Of a DNA stretch of 38,204 nucleotides, positions 1-7,754 are shown piece after piece. The notes beneath the pieces are model-generated. The model ran no database searches and was not told the DNA's origin. It saw nothing but the letters and a program-made list of their open reading frames with translations. Source of the DNA: Gracilibacillus halophilus YIM-C55.5 (lineage in GTDB: Bacteria; Bacillota; Bacilli; Bacillales; Amphibacillaceae); NCBI RefSeq assembly GCF_000359605.1, contig NZ_APML01000067.1, positions 1-38,204 of the forward strand, read 5' to 3'. The translations under genes and the position numbers were made by a program. The stretch's first letter is position 1. Every line of letters starts with the position of its first letter.

Positions 1-265
1 ACAAAATTCTTGACACTCCCTGGTGTTCTGTAAAATTTAGATAAGTTGAGGTAATAATCTTACCTTTTATTCCTTTTTTATTAGCTTGTTTCAACGGATC
101 TAATAAAAGTTGAAGGCCACTGAAATTAATAAAAGCCACGCTGAAATAAAATCTCTGACATTCTTGTATGCTTTGCGCTAACTCTTTTAAAAGATTTCCA
201 GTATTATTATTTGTGATTAATTCCCATCGATCATCGAGCCACTCCTTGTTGTAATTAGAGGTTAC
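1..265 (-). pseudogene. 5' part of a PLD-like/DEAD helicase gene, no start codon, cut by window edge
   Basis: An 88-codon open frame reads leftwards off the window. The peptide contains FYFSVAFINFSGLQLLLDPL and GIKGKIITSTYLNFTE, which I recognise as the N-terminal phospholipase D-like (HKD nuclease) domain of large DEAD/DEAH helicases found in many defence or restriction islands. The frame is closed upstream by TAA at 266-268, and no ATG, GTG or TTG lies before residue 40, inside the conserved domain. The start has therefore been lost or frameshifted, and the gene is probably inactive. A promoter-like sequence lies just upstream. The rest of the gene is outside the window, so its integrity further on cannot be judged. 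The family call is from memory of the motif, not from a search. Confidence 0.6.
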
Positions 266-305
266 TTAAATTACATATTTACTACACGTATGATAGAGCT
301 ATTAT

Positions 306-334
306 ACTATAACAAAAATGGATAATAAAGTTAA
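306..334 (-). promoter_or_regulatory. Sigma-A-type promoter with flanking inverted 9-mers
   Basis: On the minus strand TTAACT (329-334), 17 bp, then TATAGT (306-311) reads towards the helicase remnant. The 9-mers ACTACACGT (281-289) and its exact reverse complement ACGTGTAGT (338-346) lie on either side, one near the expected transcript start and one just upstream of the -35. That layout would suit a paired operator. The repressor is unknown. Confidence 0.4.
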
Positions 335-399
335 TGAACGTGTAGTAGAAGCCAATGCTTGTATTCTCTACATAACCTGCTAATATTATTATCAATAAT

Positions 400-430
400 A
401 AAAAAGCCCCTCGAGATGATTTGAGGGGCT
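400..430 (-). terminator. Rho-independent terminator of mcrBC
   Basis: Stem AGCCCCTC (405-412) pairs perfectly with GAGGGGCT (423-430) around a 10-nt loop. On the minus strand it is followed by a T run (A's at 400-404). The mcrC stop codon lies inside the stem, so the terminator is coupled directly to the end of the gene. Confidence 0.9.
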
Positions 431-1475
431 AAGTAAAAAATTGATTGGCATATGCTAATAGGTCTTCCTTTATTCCGCTAAAATCTTGTTGTAAATTCAG
501 AGATGCAACAAAAATTTGATTACCTTTCATTTGATAAAGATGGTTAGGTTGATTTATTGCTGTTGTTTTCGCATAAAGTAGCATACCTGCTACGGTCTCG
601 CCCGGTTCATTTTTCCAATTATTTATATAGGTGAAGATTTGATAAAGATTACTGGATTTTTGTTTTGCAGCTCCACCTTCAAACCTTGCTGCCATATTTT
701 CTGAATAAAATTTCGCATCTACAATCAATGTTTTATTGTCTTTTTGAAGTACTAGGTCTGTTTGCATAATCGGCAATGCTTCTTTAAATCCATCATCAAC
801 ATTCCACTGAATTTGAGGACGGGATACATTATATTTCGTTTCCCGTTGGAAAAAGGCATAAATAAACTTTTCATATAAAGATGATAATTTTTGCTCGTCT
901 TGAATCTCTTTCAATATTTGTGATGCAGAGCTTTGATCAAATAATAACTCCTCATAAAGATATCTACACACGTCTACAATAAATTGATAACGGATGTTTT
1001 GGTGGTTATACCTAACGTTTTTCCATAGGTTTATGTCTAACTCTACATCTGATACCTCTTTAAAATAAGGCAGCAATCCGTAAAATAATCTACGCATTTT
1101 TTGACTTAATTTATTTGAACGCGAAAGGTAGACGAGTGTCGATTTAATAATTTGATTTAACAATATATCTTCAGAGAACTCATCATAAACAATTGCGACC
1201 TTTTTATCTACCAATGCATTTTTCTTTATCGTAGCATTGATATCAATTTTTCCCTTAATAAAATTGGAGGTCTCTTCAACACTTATATAATCTTTACTTA
1301 ATCCTCCACGAATCAAAACGGGTATACCAATCGATAAAATTTCTGCATAAAGCTCTTTGACGTTCTCAAACTGTTCTGTTCCGATTTGTTTATACTCGGA
1401 AAGATGTAATGTTTGATAGGCATAGGAAAGCATATAGTATATATTACGGATTGGAATATTTTCATTTCTCTCCAT
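429..1475 (-). CDS. mcrC: McrC-family nuclease subunit of a type IV restriction system
   Basis: 348 aa, close to the usual length for McrC. In this family McrC supplies the PD-(D/E)XK nuclease and stimulates GTP hydrolysis by the McrB ring, so that DNA carrying modified cytosine is cut. The nuclease core is visible: MQTDLVLQ gives an acidic residue at about 240, and IVDAKFY gives the D253-x-K255 pair. The N-terminal part contains NIYYMLSYAY, typical of McrC proteins. The start overlaps the 3' end of mcrB by 14 nt, so the two are translationally coupled. A perfect terminator begins at the stop codon. The gene looks intact. Confidence 0.9.
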   Translation of the reverse strand: MERNENIPIRNIYYMLSYAYQTLHLSEYKQIGTEQFENVKELYAEILSIGIPVLIRGGLSKDYISVEETSNFIKGKIDINATIKKNALVDKKVAIVYDEFSEDILLNQIIKSTLVYLSRSNKLSQKMRRLFYGLLPYFKEVSDVELDINLWKNVRYNHQNIRYQFIVDVCRYLYEELLFDQSSASQILKEIQDEQKLSSLYEKFIYAFFQRETKYNVSRPQIQWNVDDGFKEALPIMQTDLVLQKDNKTLIVDAKFYSENMAARFEGGAAKQKSSNLYQIFTYINNWKNEPGETVAGMLLYAKTTAINQPNHLYQMKGNQIFVASLNLQQDFSGIKEDLLAYANQFFT

Positions 1476-3567
1476 CGTAATAACCTCTTAGTCGTTCAGC
1501 CCAATAGATGGCCTTCTGTTCATCATCAAACCAATATTCGAATAGCTGTGGAATAATATCATATTCGATCACCTCTTCTATACGCTCTTCAGTATTTACT
1601 TTATAAGCATCACCTACAAAGTAGCTATGCCCAATTTGAAAGCCTGTCCCTAGCTCTTCAACAATTTGATTATTTAATCTTTTAATTTGATCAATGATAT
1701 GATGTAGAACTTCTGGATTATCTAATTCGCTTATATACGACATAAATGTCTCATTTTGAAATGCCGGTTTAATGTCGAAAAACGAAAATCTTCTCCTAAG
1801 TGCGTAGTCTAATAAAGCTAAACTTCTATCTGCCGTATTCATCATTCCAATAATGTATAAATTCGAAGGAACAGAAAAATAATCATTAGAATAGAGGAGA
1901 TTGATTTGCTCCCCTCGCTTATCCGCTTCGATCAACATCATTAATTCTCCAAATATTTTACTCATATTCCCACGGTTAATTTCATCAATAATAAAAAAGT
2001 AGTCTCGTTCTGGATCTCGTGCTGCTTTTCTAGCAAACTTCACAAATGGTCCTTGTTTCAGCTCGAACCCTTCTCCTTCAGCTTTTGGACGGAAACCTTC
2101 AATAAAGTCCTCATAGCTATAGCTTTGGTGGAACTGAACCATATGGATTCGTGTTTCATCTTTTTCTCCCATCATTACACTCGCTAAACGTTTGGCAATA
2201 TACGTTTTACCTACTCCTGGTGCACCTTTCAAAATAAGATTTTTCTTATTTTCGAGTAGAGAAATAAGACGTCTAAGCTCCTCATCCTCGATAAAAACCT
2301 CTGAAAGAAATTCAGCCGTTGTATAGGATTCATTTTCTTGCACAGTAGGCTTCGACTCAATAAAACGAATGTAGTAGTCAATGGAACTTCCCGATACACC
2401 TTTATATTTATTGTAGGCTTCATGTGATGCAACGGTATCTTTCAACTGTTTTAATTGCTCTGTATCTGTTTCGCCAAAAATGGGAGCATCAAAGTATTGC
2501 TCGATATCCTTTAACGCATTTACTTTTTGCATAACTGTTTTATCATTCAAGCTAACCCCTGTTTCTGTTACTTGATTGGATAACCAATTTCGAAATTCAT
2601 TTATCTCAGTAGTTTTTGGATTAATAGAATCTTCATTCATTACTTGATCAATTTCTTGAATAAGAATTGGATAGGGATTTAGACATGTTAACGTTTTTTG
2701 AGCAATTGTTTGATGGATCTCCCACTTTCCAGCTTGAAACCATTCTACTTTTCTTCTATGTTTATACTCTAATGCTTCCTCATCGAAGTAGTAGTCACCC
2801 GTAACCAATCCGCGCGCGAGAATTTTTTTAATTCCTTCTTTTACGTATACAACGTCACCTATTTGAATTTCGTTATAGAAATCCCACACGGCCTTTGTAT
2901 CATTAACCGGACGGACACCATCCGCTCTTTGCTCAGCTATTCCTCGTTCAACAGCTTCCTTTGAATCATAGGTTTTTAAATCTCCTAAATAGTCCCAACC
3001 AAGCGCAATCATGTTTCCAGCGTGGAACTGATCCCATAACCTTGAATTCTCACCAGGTGAAATGACCCAATAATTAATGCTGTTATCAATTTCATCTTCT
3101 TGATTCGCAATTTTTTTCTCTTTTTTAGGATATGTCAAAGTAGAATTTTCATCATAATATAAGAATATTAAATAAGATCGCATTAAAACGCCCCAGTCAG
3201 GTATCCCACCTAAATTATCAGGCTTACTTCTTTCACCGCGATTATATTGTTCTTCCGCATATTTTTTTCTAAATTGAATTCTTGTCTTACCAAACTTATC
3301 TGGATATCGAGGTGTACTCTTACCAGTTACTAATTTCTCAATATCTTCATCACTTTGTTCCGTCATTTGTTGATAGATATTTTTAAATTCTGAATATGAT
3401 TGATACTCAAAAAAATTTTCCTTATAGCCTCTACTCAACCCAAACTTTCCCAACAGATATCCAAGCTTTTCAAGATATGGCGTGTACCAAACACCTGTTT
3501 TTCCGCCTAAGTTTTCAGTAACCCAATCTTTATATTTTTCCTTTTGAGTATTTACAACATCGTTCAT
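1462..3567 (-). CDS. mcrB: McrB-family AAA+ GTPase with EVE-like reader domain
   Basis: 701 aa. McrB is the DNA-reading AAA+ GTPase of McrBC, which forms a ring that translocates and recruits McrC. The AAA+ part is complete: Walker A GAPGVGKT at about 448-455, HQSYSYEDFIEGFRP after it, Walker B with IIDEINRGN at 525-534, and the McrB signature MNTADRS at 576-582 followed by an arginine cluster. Residues about 164-310 (NYWVISPGENSRLWDQF through GDVVYVKEG to ARGLV) resemble an EVE/PUA-like fold, which in other McrB proteins reads a modified base. Residues 1-130 match the N-terminal helical region of Bacillus McrB-like proteins. The start follows GGAGGTGCTCT. mcrC overlaps its end. I infer restriction of modified-cytosine DNA, but the exact base is not predictable. 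Confidence 0.92.
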   Translation of the reverse strand: MNDVVNTQKEKYKDWVTENLGGKTGVWYTPYLEKLGYLLGKFGLSRGYKENFFEYQSYSEFKNIYQQMTEQSDEDIEKLVTGKSTPRYPDKFGKTRIQFRKKYAEEQYNRGERSKPDNLGGIPDWGVLMRSYLIFLYYDENSTLTYPKKEKKIANQEDEIDNSINYWVISPGENSRLWDQFHAGNMIALGWDYLGDLKTYDSKEAVERGIAEQRADGVRPVNDTKAVWDFYNEIQIGDVVYVKEGIKKILARGLVTGDYYFDEEALEYKHRRKVEWFQAGKWEIHQTIAQKTLTCLNPYPILIQEIDQVMNEDSINPKTTEINEFRNWLSNQVTETGVSLNDKTVMQKVNALKDIEQYFDAPIFGETDTEQLKQLKDTVASHEAYNKYKGVSGSSIDYYIRFIESKPTVQENESYTTAEFLSEVFIEDEELRRLISLLENKKNLILKGAPGVGKTYIAKRLASVMMGEKDETRIHMVQFHQSYSYEDFIEGFRPKAEGEGFELKQGPFVKFARKAARDPERDYFFIIDEINRGNMSKIFGELMMLIEADKRGEQINLLYSNDYFSVPSNLYIIGMMNTADRSLALLDYALRRRFSFFDIKPAFQNETFMSYISELDNPEVLHHIIDQIKRLNNQIVEELGTGFQIGHSYFVGDAYKVNTEERIEEVIEYDIIPQLFEYWFDDEQKAIYWAERLRGYYDGEK

Positions 3568-3671
3568 AGAGCACCTCCAAAAAGAATATATTAAATTATG
3601 ACAATATTATCCTCACTTTTTAACCGTCCAAATATACATCCCGCCCTGTAGCATACTATTCAGAAATGTGA

Positions 3672-3764
3672 CTAAAATTTAACTAGCAGCACTTGAAACT
3701 CTCCATTCTTTTCAACATCTAAAGACAAATAGGGCTGCCAATTTATTTGATTGTTTTGTTTCAA
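3672..3764 (-). CDS. Possible 30-aa small protein
   Basis: A TTG-started frame of 30 codons is preceded by AGAGGAGG with 8 nt spacing, an unusually good ribosome binding site for a chance ORF. The peptide begins MKQNNQINWQPYLSLDV and ends FQVLLVKF. No family is recognised. It follows the stop of another short open frame (3791-3919) and lies in a decayed stretch next to a transposase remnant, so it may be the surviving head of a larger lost gene rather than a functional small protein. Confidence 0.3.
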   Translation of the reverse strand: MKQNNQINWQPYLSLDVEKNGEFQVLLVKF

Positions 3765-3790
3765 GAATAAATCCTCCTCTCTATTTCTCT

Positions 3791-3919
3791 TTATACCTTT
3801 CGAAGCTTCTTCACCCCAAGATAATACCCAGTTATTTCAGCACCATTATGTATGTGAAAGGATTTATCTACAGAATTCATTTTCTTACCAGGGTTCCAGT
3901 ATGCTTGGTCATTTGTGAT
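3791..3919 (-). pseudogene. Probable C-terminal remnant of an unidentified gene
   Basis: An open frame of 42 codons ends in ITGYYLGVKKLRKV. It has a protein-like composition (YWNPGKKMNS, HIHNGAEITGYYLG) but no convincing start with a ribosome binding site. An internal ATG at 3878-3880 would give 29 aa. It stops 11 nt before the AGAGGAGG of the next small ORF. The adjacent plus-strand transposase fragment suggests that the 5' part was lost through insertion and deletion. The product is not recognised. Confidence 0.3.
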
Positions 3920-3934
3920 TCATCTGTTTGAAAA

Positions 3935-4009
3935 GGCATCACAACGGATGAAATTGCACATCTGATCGAGCATTTGTATGGTCATCATTATTCCAAGCAA
4001 ACGGTGAGT
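3935..4009 (+). pseudogene. IS256-family transposase fragment
   Basis: 25 codons read GITTDEIAHLIEHLYGHH followed by YSKQTVS. This matches the conserved block of IS256-family (mutator-type) transposases in which a 'TT-DEI--LIE--YG--YS-QTVS' pattern precedes the catalytic core. The frame is broken immediately upstream, where the expected EKG codons are out of frame, and nothing of the DDE core is left downstream before rlmH. No terminal inverted repeats were found. This is a relic of one insertion, not a mobile copy. Confidence 0.7.
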
Positions 4010-4072
4010 TCTACCTTTATTCAAGTTCCTGTATTAATTCTCTCGTTAATATAAGGAATTTTTGTTTACCAG

Positions 4073-4558
4073 TTATTTATGGTACGGTTCACCTTTCATT
4101 ATCCTAAATCCCCGATACACCTGCTCTAACAACACCAGCCTCATTAATTGATGAGGAAAGGTCATCTTGGAAAATGACAAAGCATAATCACTGCGATCAC
4201 GTACCGCTTCACTGAGTCCTAATGACCCGCCGATGACAAAGGCGATTTTGCTTTTGCCATGAATCATAAGTTGTTCAAGTTTTTCGGCAAATTTTTCAGA
4301 GGTTGGTGTTTGCCCCAATATTTCCAGGGAAATAACGTAGGTATCTGGGGAAATTTTAGACAAGATTCGTTCTCCCTCTTTGCGCTTTACTTCTTCTTGG
4401 TCTGCTTGACTCATGTTTTCTGGCGCTTGTTCATCGGGGACTTCTACTATATCAATTTTGGCATATTTGCTTAATCGTTTCATATACTCTTCTATACCTT
4501 GTTTTAAATATTTTTCCTTCAGTTTTCCGACGGCGACAATTGTTATTTTCAATGTCAT
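4073..4558 (-). CDS. rlmH: 23S rRNA (pseudouridine-1915-N3) methyltransferase
   Basis: 161 aa, close to the family's usual 155-160. RlmH (YydA in B. subtilis) is a small SPOUT methyltransferase that N3-methylates pseudouridine 1915 in helix 69 of 23S rRNA. Family features are visible: [20 protein letters not shown] at the N-terminus, the SAM-knot segments VISLEILGQ and [13 protein letters not shown], and the C-terminal [18 protein letters not shown] with GEPYHK at the very end. The start follows GGAGAGGATGA. In relatives rlmH lies directly after the walRK/htrA operon. Here manA, an aldo/keto reductase and a Lin0512 gene intervene. Confidence 0.97.
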   Translation of the reverse strand: MTLKITIVAVGKLKEKYLKQGIEEYMKRLSKYAKIDIVEVPDEQAPENMSQADQEEVKRKEGERILSKISPDTYVISLEILGQTPTSEKFAEKLEQLMIHGKSKIAFVIGGSLGLSEAVRDRSDYALSFSKMTFPHQLMRLVLLEQVYRGFRIMKGEPYHK

Positions 4559-4710
4559 TCATCCTCTCCGCGCTACTTCTATTCATATTTTAACAAAATT
4601 CTTACATTCACAAACCATTTCTCGATTGATTTTCATCGCTTTTTTCGATAATCTAATATATAGACGATACAATGAATGAGTTTCACCTTTTTGATGTTGG
4701 AGGCGATTAC

Positions 4711-5070
4711 ATGGAACAGATTATTTTTATCGAAACAGGGACAGGAATTGATGTGCATGGACAAAATGTAACGAAAGCTTGCTTACGAGCAGTGGAAAAT
4801 GCGATTCATTACAATTCCATGCCAGGGATTCGCAACTACTTACCAGAACAGGACTTACACAATATGGTCGTCAACGTCAAATTAGCCGTGCCAAAAGATC
4901 AAGAATCCATCGACATTGATCAAATCAAAGAAGAAATTCCCTATGGCACAGTAAATGTGGAAATTATGGATGGTGGAATGGCGACAACATCTGGTATTAT
5001 GCTTGAAGACAAACAAGATAAAAATGATTTGATGTATATCGTCAATGCAGCCGTTGAAGTCGGCTATTAA
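4711..5070 (+). CDS. Lin0512-family protein of unknown function
   Basis: 119 aa starting MEQIIFIETGTGIDVHGQN. The start was chosen because TTGGAGGCGATTAC precedes this ATG. A longer frame from 4672 has no ribosome binding site. The sequence (ETGTGIDVHGQ, TKACLRAVENAIHYNS, MVVNVKLAVP, NVEIMDGGMAT) fits the small Lin0512 family, named after a Listeria protein and with no established activity. It lacks a signal peptide or membrane segments, so it is probably cytoplasmic. The aldo/keto reductase begins 21 nt downstream, and the two are probably co-transcribed. It is divergent from rlmH. Confidence 0.8.
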   Translation: MEQIIFIETGTGIDVHGQNVTKACLRAVENAIHYNSMPGIRNYLPEQDLHNMVVNVKLAVPKDQESIDIDQIKEEIPYGTVNVEIMDGGMATTSGIMLEDKQDKNDLMYIVNAAVEVGY

Positions 5071-5091
5071 TTTCACTAAGGAGGTATGCGA

Positions 5092-6084
5092 ATGTCGTAT
5101 CGAGCCAATCCAAAACGGTATCAAGAAATCACCTTTAACCGATGTGGTCATTCAGGAATCAAACTACCTGCCATCTCATTCGGTTTATGGAACAATTTTG
5201 GTGATAGGGACACGCTGGAGAATCAACGCAACATGCTTACCCGAGCTTTTGATTTAGGCATCACACATTTTGACCTCGCGAACAACTACGGACCCCCACC
5301 AGGATCAGCAGAGAAAAATTTCGGACGGATTTTACATGAAGATTTACATGCCTATCGAGATGAACTCATCATTTCAACCAAAGCAGGATTTCGAATGTGG
5401 GACGGACCATACGGTGATTGGGGATCGAGGAAATACTTAGTCTCTAGCCTCGACCAAAGCTTACAACGCATGAACCTCGATTATGTCGATATCTTTTACC
5501 ACCACCGTCCTGATCCAGAAACACCTCTCGAAGAAACAATGGCCGCCCTTGATCACGTTGTCCGACAAGGAAAAGCACTTTATGTCGGAATTTCCAATTA
5601 CAATGCAGAACAAACCAAGCAAGCAATTGACATTCTACAAGAGCAACGTACACCTTTTATCATTCATCAAGCAAAATATTCAATGCTTGATCTCACCATT
5701 GAACAAGGACTTACGAATGTTCTATCTGAACACGGCATCGGTTGTATCGCTTACGTACCACTGGCACAAGGTTTGTTAACTAACAAATACTTAAATGGCA
5801 TTCCGAAAGAGTCACGCGCTGCAAAAGATTACATTCCGTTTCTCAACGAACGTGATATCTCATCCGACGTCTTACAAAAAGTGAAGAAGCTAAACAATAT
5901 CGCAGCCGCTCGCGGGCAAACATTAGCACAAATGGCATTAGTTTGGGTGCTGCAGCAGGAATCCGTTGCTTCTGCGTTAATTGGAGCGAGTCGTGTCAGC
6001 CAAATCGAAGAAAATGTCAAAGCGCTCGACCGATCAGACTTTACACCTGACGAACGAAAAGCCATTAGAGAAATTATTGAATGA
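5092..6084 (+). CDS. Aldo/keto reductase, YghZ/L-glyceraldehyde-3-phosphate reductase type
   Basis: 330 aa. The start at 5092 (MSYRANPKRY) is preferred because AAGGAGG lies 7 nt before it. An in-frame ATG at 5086 would leave only 1 nt. The NADPH-dependent AKR catalytic set is present: D61 and Y66 (HFDLANNYGPPPGSAE), K97 (ISTKAGFRMW) and His in YHHRPD. SNYNAEQ and the C-terminal IGASRVSQIEENVKAL form the cofactor pocket. FGLWNNFGDRD and the long PPPGSAEKNFG stretch are characteristic of the AKR14/YghZ group, which reduces L-glyceraldehyde 3-phosphate or methylglyoxal in enterobacteria. The substrate here is unproven. It is probably transcribed with the upstream Lin0512 gene. Confidence 0.9.
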   Translation: MSYRANPKRYQEITFNRCGHSGIKLPAISFGLWNNFGDRDTLENQRNMLTRAFDLGITHFDLANNYGPPPGSAEKNFGRILHEDLHAYRDELIISTKAGFRMWDGPYGDWGSRKYLVSSLDQSLQRMNLDYVDIFYHHRPDPETPLEETMAALDHVVRQGKALYVGISNYNAEQTKQAIDILQEQRTPFIIHQAKYSMLDLTIEQGLTNVLSEHGIGCIAYVPLAQGLLTNKYLNGIPKESRAAKDYIPFLNERDISSDVLQKVKKLNNIAAARGQTLAQMALVWVLQQESVASALIGASRVSQIEENVKALDRSDFTPDERKAIREIIE

Positions 6085-6220
6085 TTCTACTCTTCAAAAA
6101 TAGTAAGATTCCAACGATAGATAGATCATGAGCTGTAGGCGACGATGCGAGGAGCAGTTGTACTTGTAGTGCAGGCGCCCGCCCGTTTAGCCAATAGCGA
6201 ATGATCTGATCAAACAAAAA

Positions 6221-6246
6221 CCCGAGGCTTATCAAATAAGCTCGGG
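6221..6246 (-). terminator. Terminator hairpin, probably bidirectional
   Basis: CCCGA-G-GCTTAT pairs with ATAAGC-TCGGG around a CAA loop, with one bulged G. On the minus strand it is followed by TTTTTGTTT, so it best ends the manA transcript. The plus side (ATTCAGTTTCTC) is weaker but could also stop the AKR transcript. Confidence 0.75.
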
Positions 6247-6332
6247 ATTCAGTTTCTCATCTTGTTCTGATGATTGATGAGACGCGATCAATCCACACCT
6301 GTATTATTTATTCAAATATATATTCGTCCACA

Positions 6333-6341
6333 TGTGGATAA
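6333..6341 (-). promoter_or_regulatory. DnaA box, perfect consensus
   Basis: TTATCCACA on the minus strand (TGTGGATAA on plus). It is an outlier of the box cluster at 7490-7676 on the other side of manA and could cooperate with it. Confidence 0.55.
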
Positions 6342-6446
6342 CTTTTAAAGTTCCGCTATTTCAAATCCAGCATATTGGCTCTTTTCCTTCGAATGATCGC
6401 TAACCACATCGTACATGACAAGCAAACTTTCCCGTTGAGATCTTGA

Positions 6447-7409
6447 TTATTTCGATGGATATGAAACGATGAATTCTGCTTTGCCTTGTAGTGAGAATTG
6501 TGAGATCGTTGCTGGAATAATAAAATGATCGCCTTTTTCGATGTTGTACGTCACCTCATCTACAATGACGGTTGCTTCGCCTTGAATGACGCTAACTTGT
6601 AAAAAGTCCTCTGTTCTTGTTTGTTCTATAGAGCCATTTAACGTCCAATGGTACACGCTAAAATACGCTTCTTCGACGAGCTTTTTCTCTATGAATCCTT
6701 CTTTTACACGCTCGGTTTGATTGAGTTGTGGTGTTTCATGTGGAACAGTCGTCACTTCTTTTGCTTGTTCTAAGTGTAGCTTTCTTTTATTTCCTTGCGC
6801 GTCGGTTCGATCATAGTCATACACACGATATGTAATATCCGAGCTCTGTTGTGTTTCTAAAATTACAATTCCTTTGCCAATCGCATGAATCGTCCCACTG
6901 GGTACATAGACAAAATCGCCAGGCTGAACGTTTATTCGTCGTAATAAATGATCCCAGTTGCCGCGATCAATCAATTGCTCGAGTTCTTCGCGCGTCTGTG
7001 CGTGATGCCCAATAATTAACTCAGCATCTTCCTCAGCATTTAAGACATACCAGCATTCCGTTTTTCCATAAGATTCATTGGCCACTTCACTTGCATAATG
7101 ATCATCAGGATGAACTTGAACGGATAAATCGTCATTCGCATCTAAAATTTTTACTAACAGTGGATACTCTTCAGTTGGCTTTTGGGGTTGACTAAATAAT
7201 TCTCCATGGTTCTGCCACGCATCACGTAACGTTTGCCCTTTTAGCGGACCGTTCGTAATTTTACTTGGCCCGTTTTCATGGGCTGAGATCACCCAAGCTT
7301 CACCGGTTTTATCATAAGGGATCGAATATTGAAATTCAGTATGTAGCTTCTGGCCACCCCATATCCTTTCTTTAAAAATCGGTTCTAGAAAAATCGGTTC
7401 CTGATACAT
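6447..7409 (-). CDS. manA: Type I mannose-6-phosphate isomerase
   Basis: 320 aa, the short Bacillus-type class I phosphomannose isomerase (about 315 aa). It interconverts mannose 6-phosphate and fructose 6-phosphate in the cytoplasm. The zinc ligands are in place: Q98 and H100 in LSVQVHPDD, E118 in GKTECWYVL, and H175 in VPSGTIHAIG. The opening segment LEPIFKERIWGG is typical, and a second cupin domain follows (FLQVSVIQGEATVIVD, KGDHFIIPA). The start follows GAGGTGGAAACGAGAAC. No sugar transporter or mannose operon is adjacent; it is a single-gene unit with its own terminator at 6221-6246. Confidence 0.95.
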   Translation of the reverse strand: MYQEPIFLEPIFKERIWGGQKLHTEFQYSIPYDKTGEAWVISAHENGPSKITNGPLKGQTLRDAWQNHGELFSQPQKPTEEYPLLVKILDANDDLSVQVHPDDHYASEVANESYGKTECWYVLNAEEDAELIIGHHAQTREELEQLIDRGNWDHLLRRINVQPGDFVYVPSGTIHAIGKGIVILETQQSSDITYRVYDYDRTDAQGNKRKLHLEQAKEVTTVPHETPQLNQTERVKEGFIEKKLVEEAYFSVYHWTLNGSIEQTRTEDFLQVSVIQGEATVIVDEVTYNIEKGDHFIIPATISQFSLQGKAEFIVSYPSK

Positions 7410-7489
7410 GTTCTCGTTTCCACCTCTTCCCTCTTACTCTCTTTTCACCTTACTATGATGCGAATAAAAACGCAAAGTATTTTTTGAAG

Positions 7490-7676
7490 TTATCCACAAT
7501 TTTATCCACTTCAGATTAAATACGTCATTTATTCACAATATGTACCCAATGTTACCGGATAAATCCACAAAATTATCCACAATTCCACAATGCATGGTAT
7601 ATATTTCGTATAGGAATTTATGTTCTATACCACATCTAGCAAGTTATCCATATATAAATCCACAACCTGTGTATAA
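7490..7676. promoter_or_regulatory. DnaA-box cluster
   Basis: Matches to TTATNCACA on plus: TTATCCACA at 7490-7498 and 7573-7581, TTATTCACA at 7529-7537. On minus: TTATACACA at 7668-7676. One-mismatch sites are TTATCCACT (7502-7510) and TTATCCATA (7644-7652). Two AAATCCACA sites lie at 7561-7569 and 7656-7664. Four exact boxes in under 190 bp with no gene is far beyond chance. It is not oriC, which in this gene order lies beyond noc to the right. B. subtilis is known to carry such clusters outside oriC, where they bind DnaA and restrain initiation; from memory one lies near yydA (rlmH), the same neighbourhood as here. Confidence 0.8.
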
Positions 7677-7754
7677 CTTGTTAAAATTCATTTATGTGCC
7701 TTACTTATCAAAAAATTTTCCTTCTACATGTCATTTTTCTTCATGCTGCTGGCG

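Larger units (their letters stand above)
6085..6446. other. Intergenic region between convergent AKR gene and manA
   Basis: It holds a hairpin terminator (6221-6246), one perfect DnaA box (6333-6341) and, on the minus strand, a 33-codon open stretch (6345-6446) that continues in frame after the manA stop. That stretch ends SQYAGFEIAEL, which is protein-like but unidentified. Positions 6125-6185 are locally more GC-rich (GTAGGCGACGATGCGAGGAG) than the surroundings and may be a degenerate intergenic repeat; I cannot assign them. Confidence 0.5.

Noticed and set aside
6125-6185. Known Bacillaceae intergenic repeat (bcr-like) remnant
   Set aside because: Locally GC-rich and reminiscent, but no inverted arms or a second copy in the window to support it.
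7490-7676. The replication origin oriC itself
   Set aside because: dnaA, dnaN, rpmH and rnpA are absent, and the gene order places oriC beyond noc on the right.
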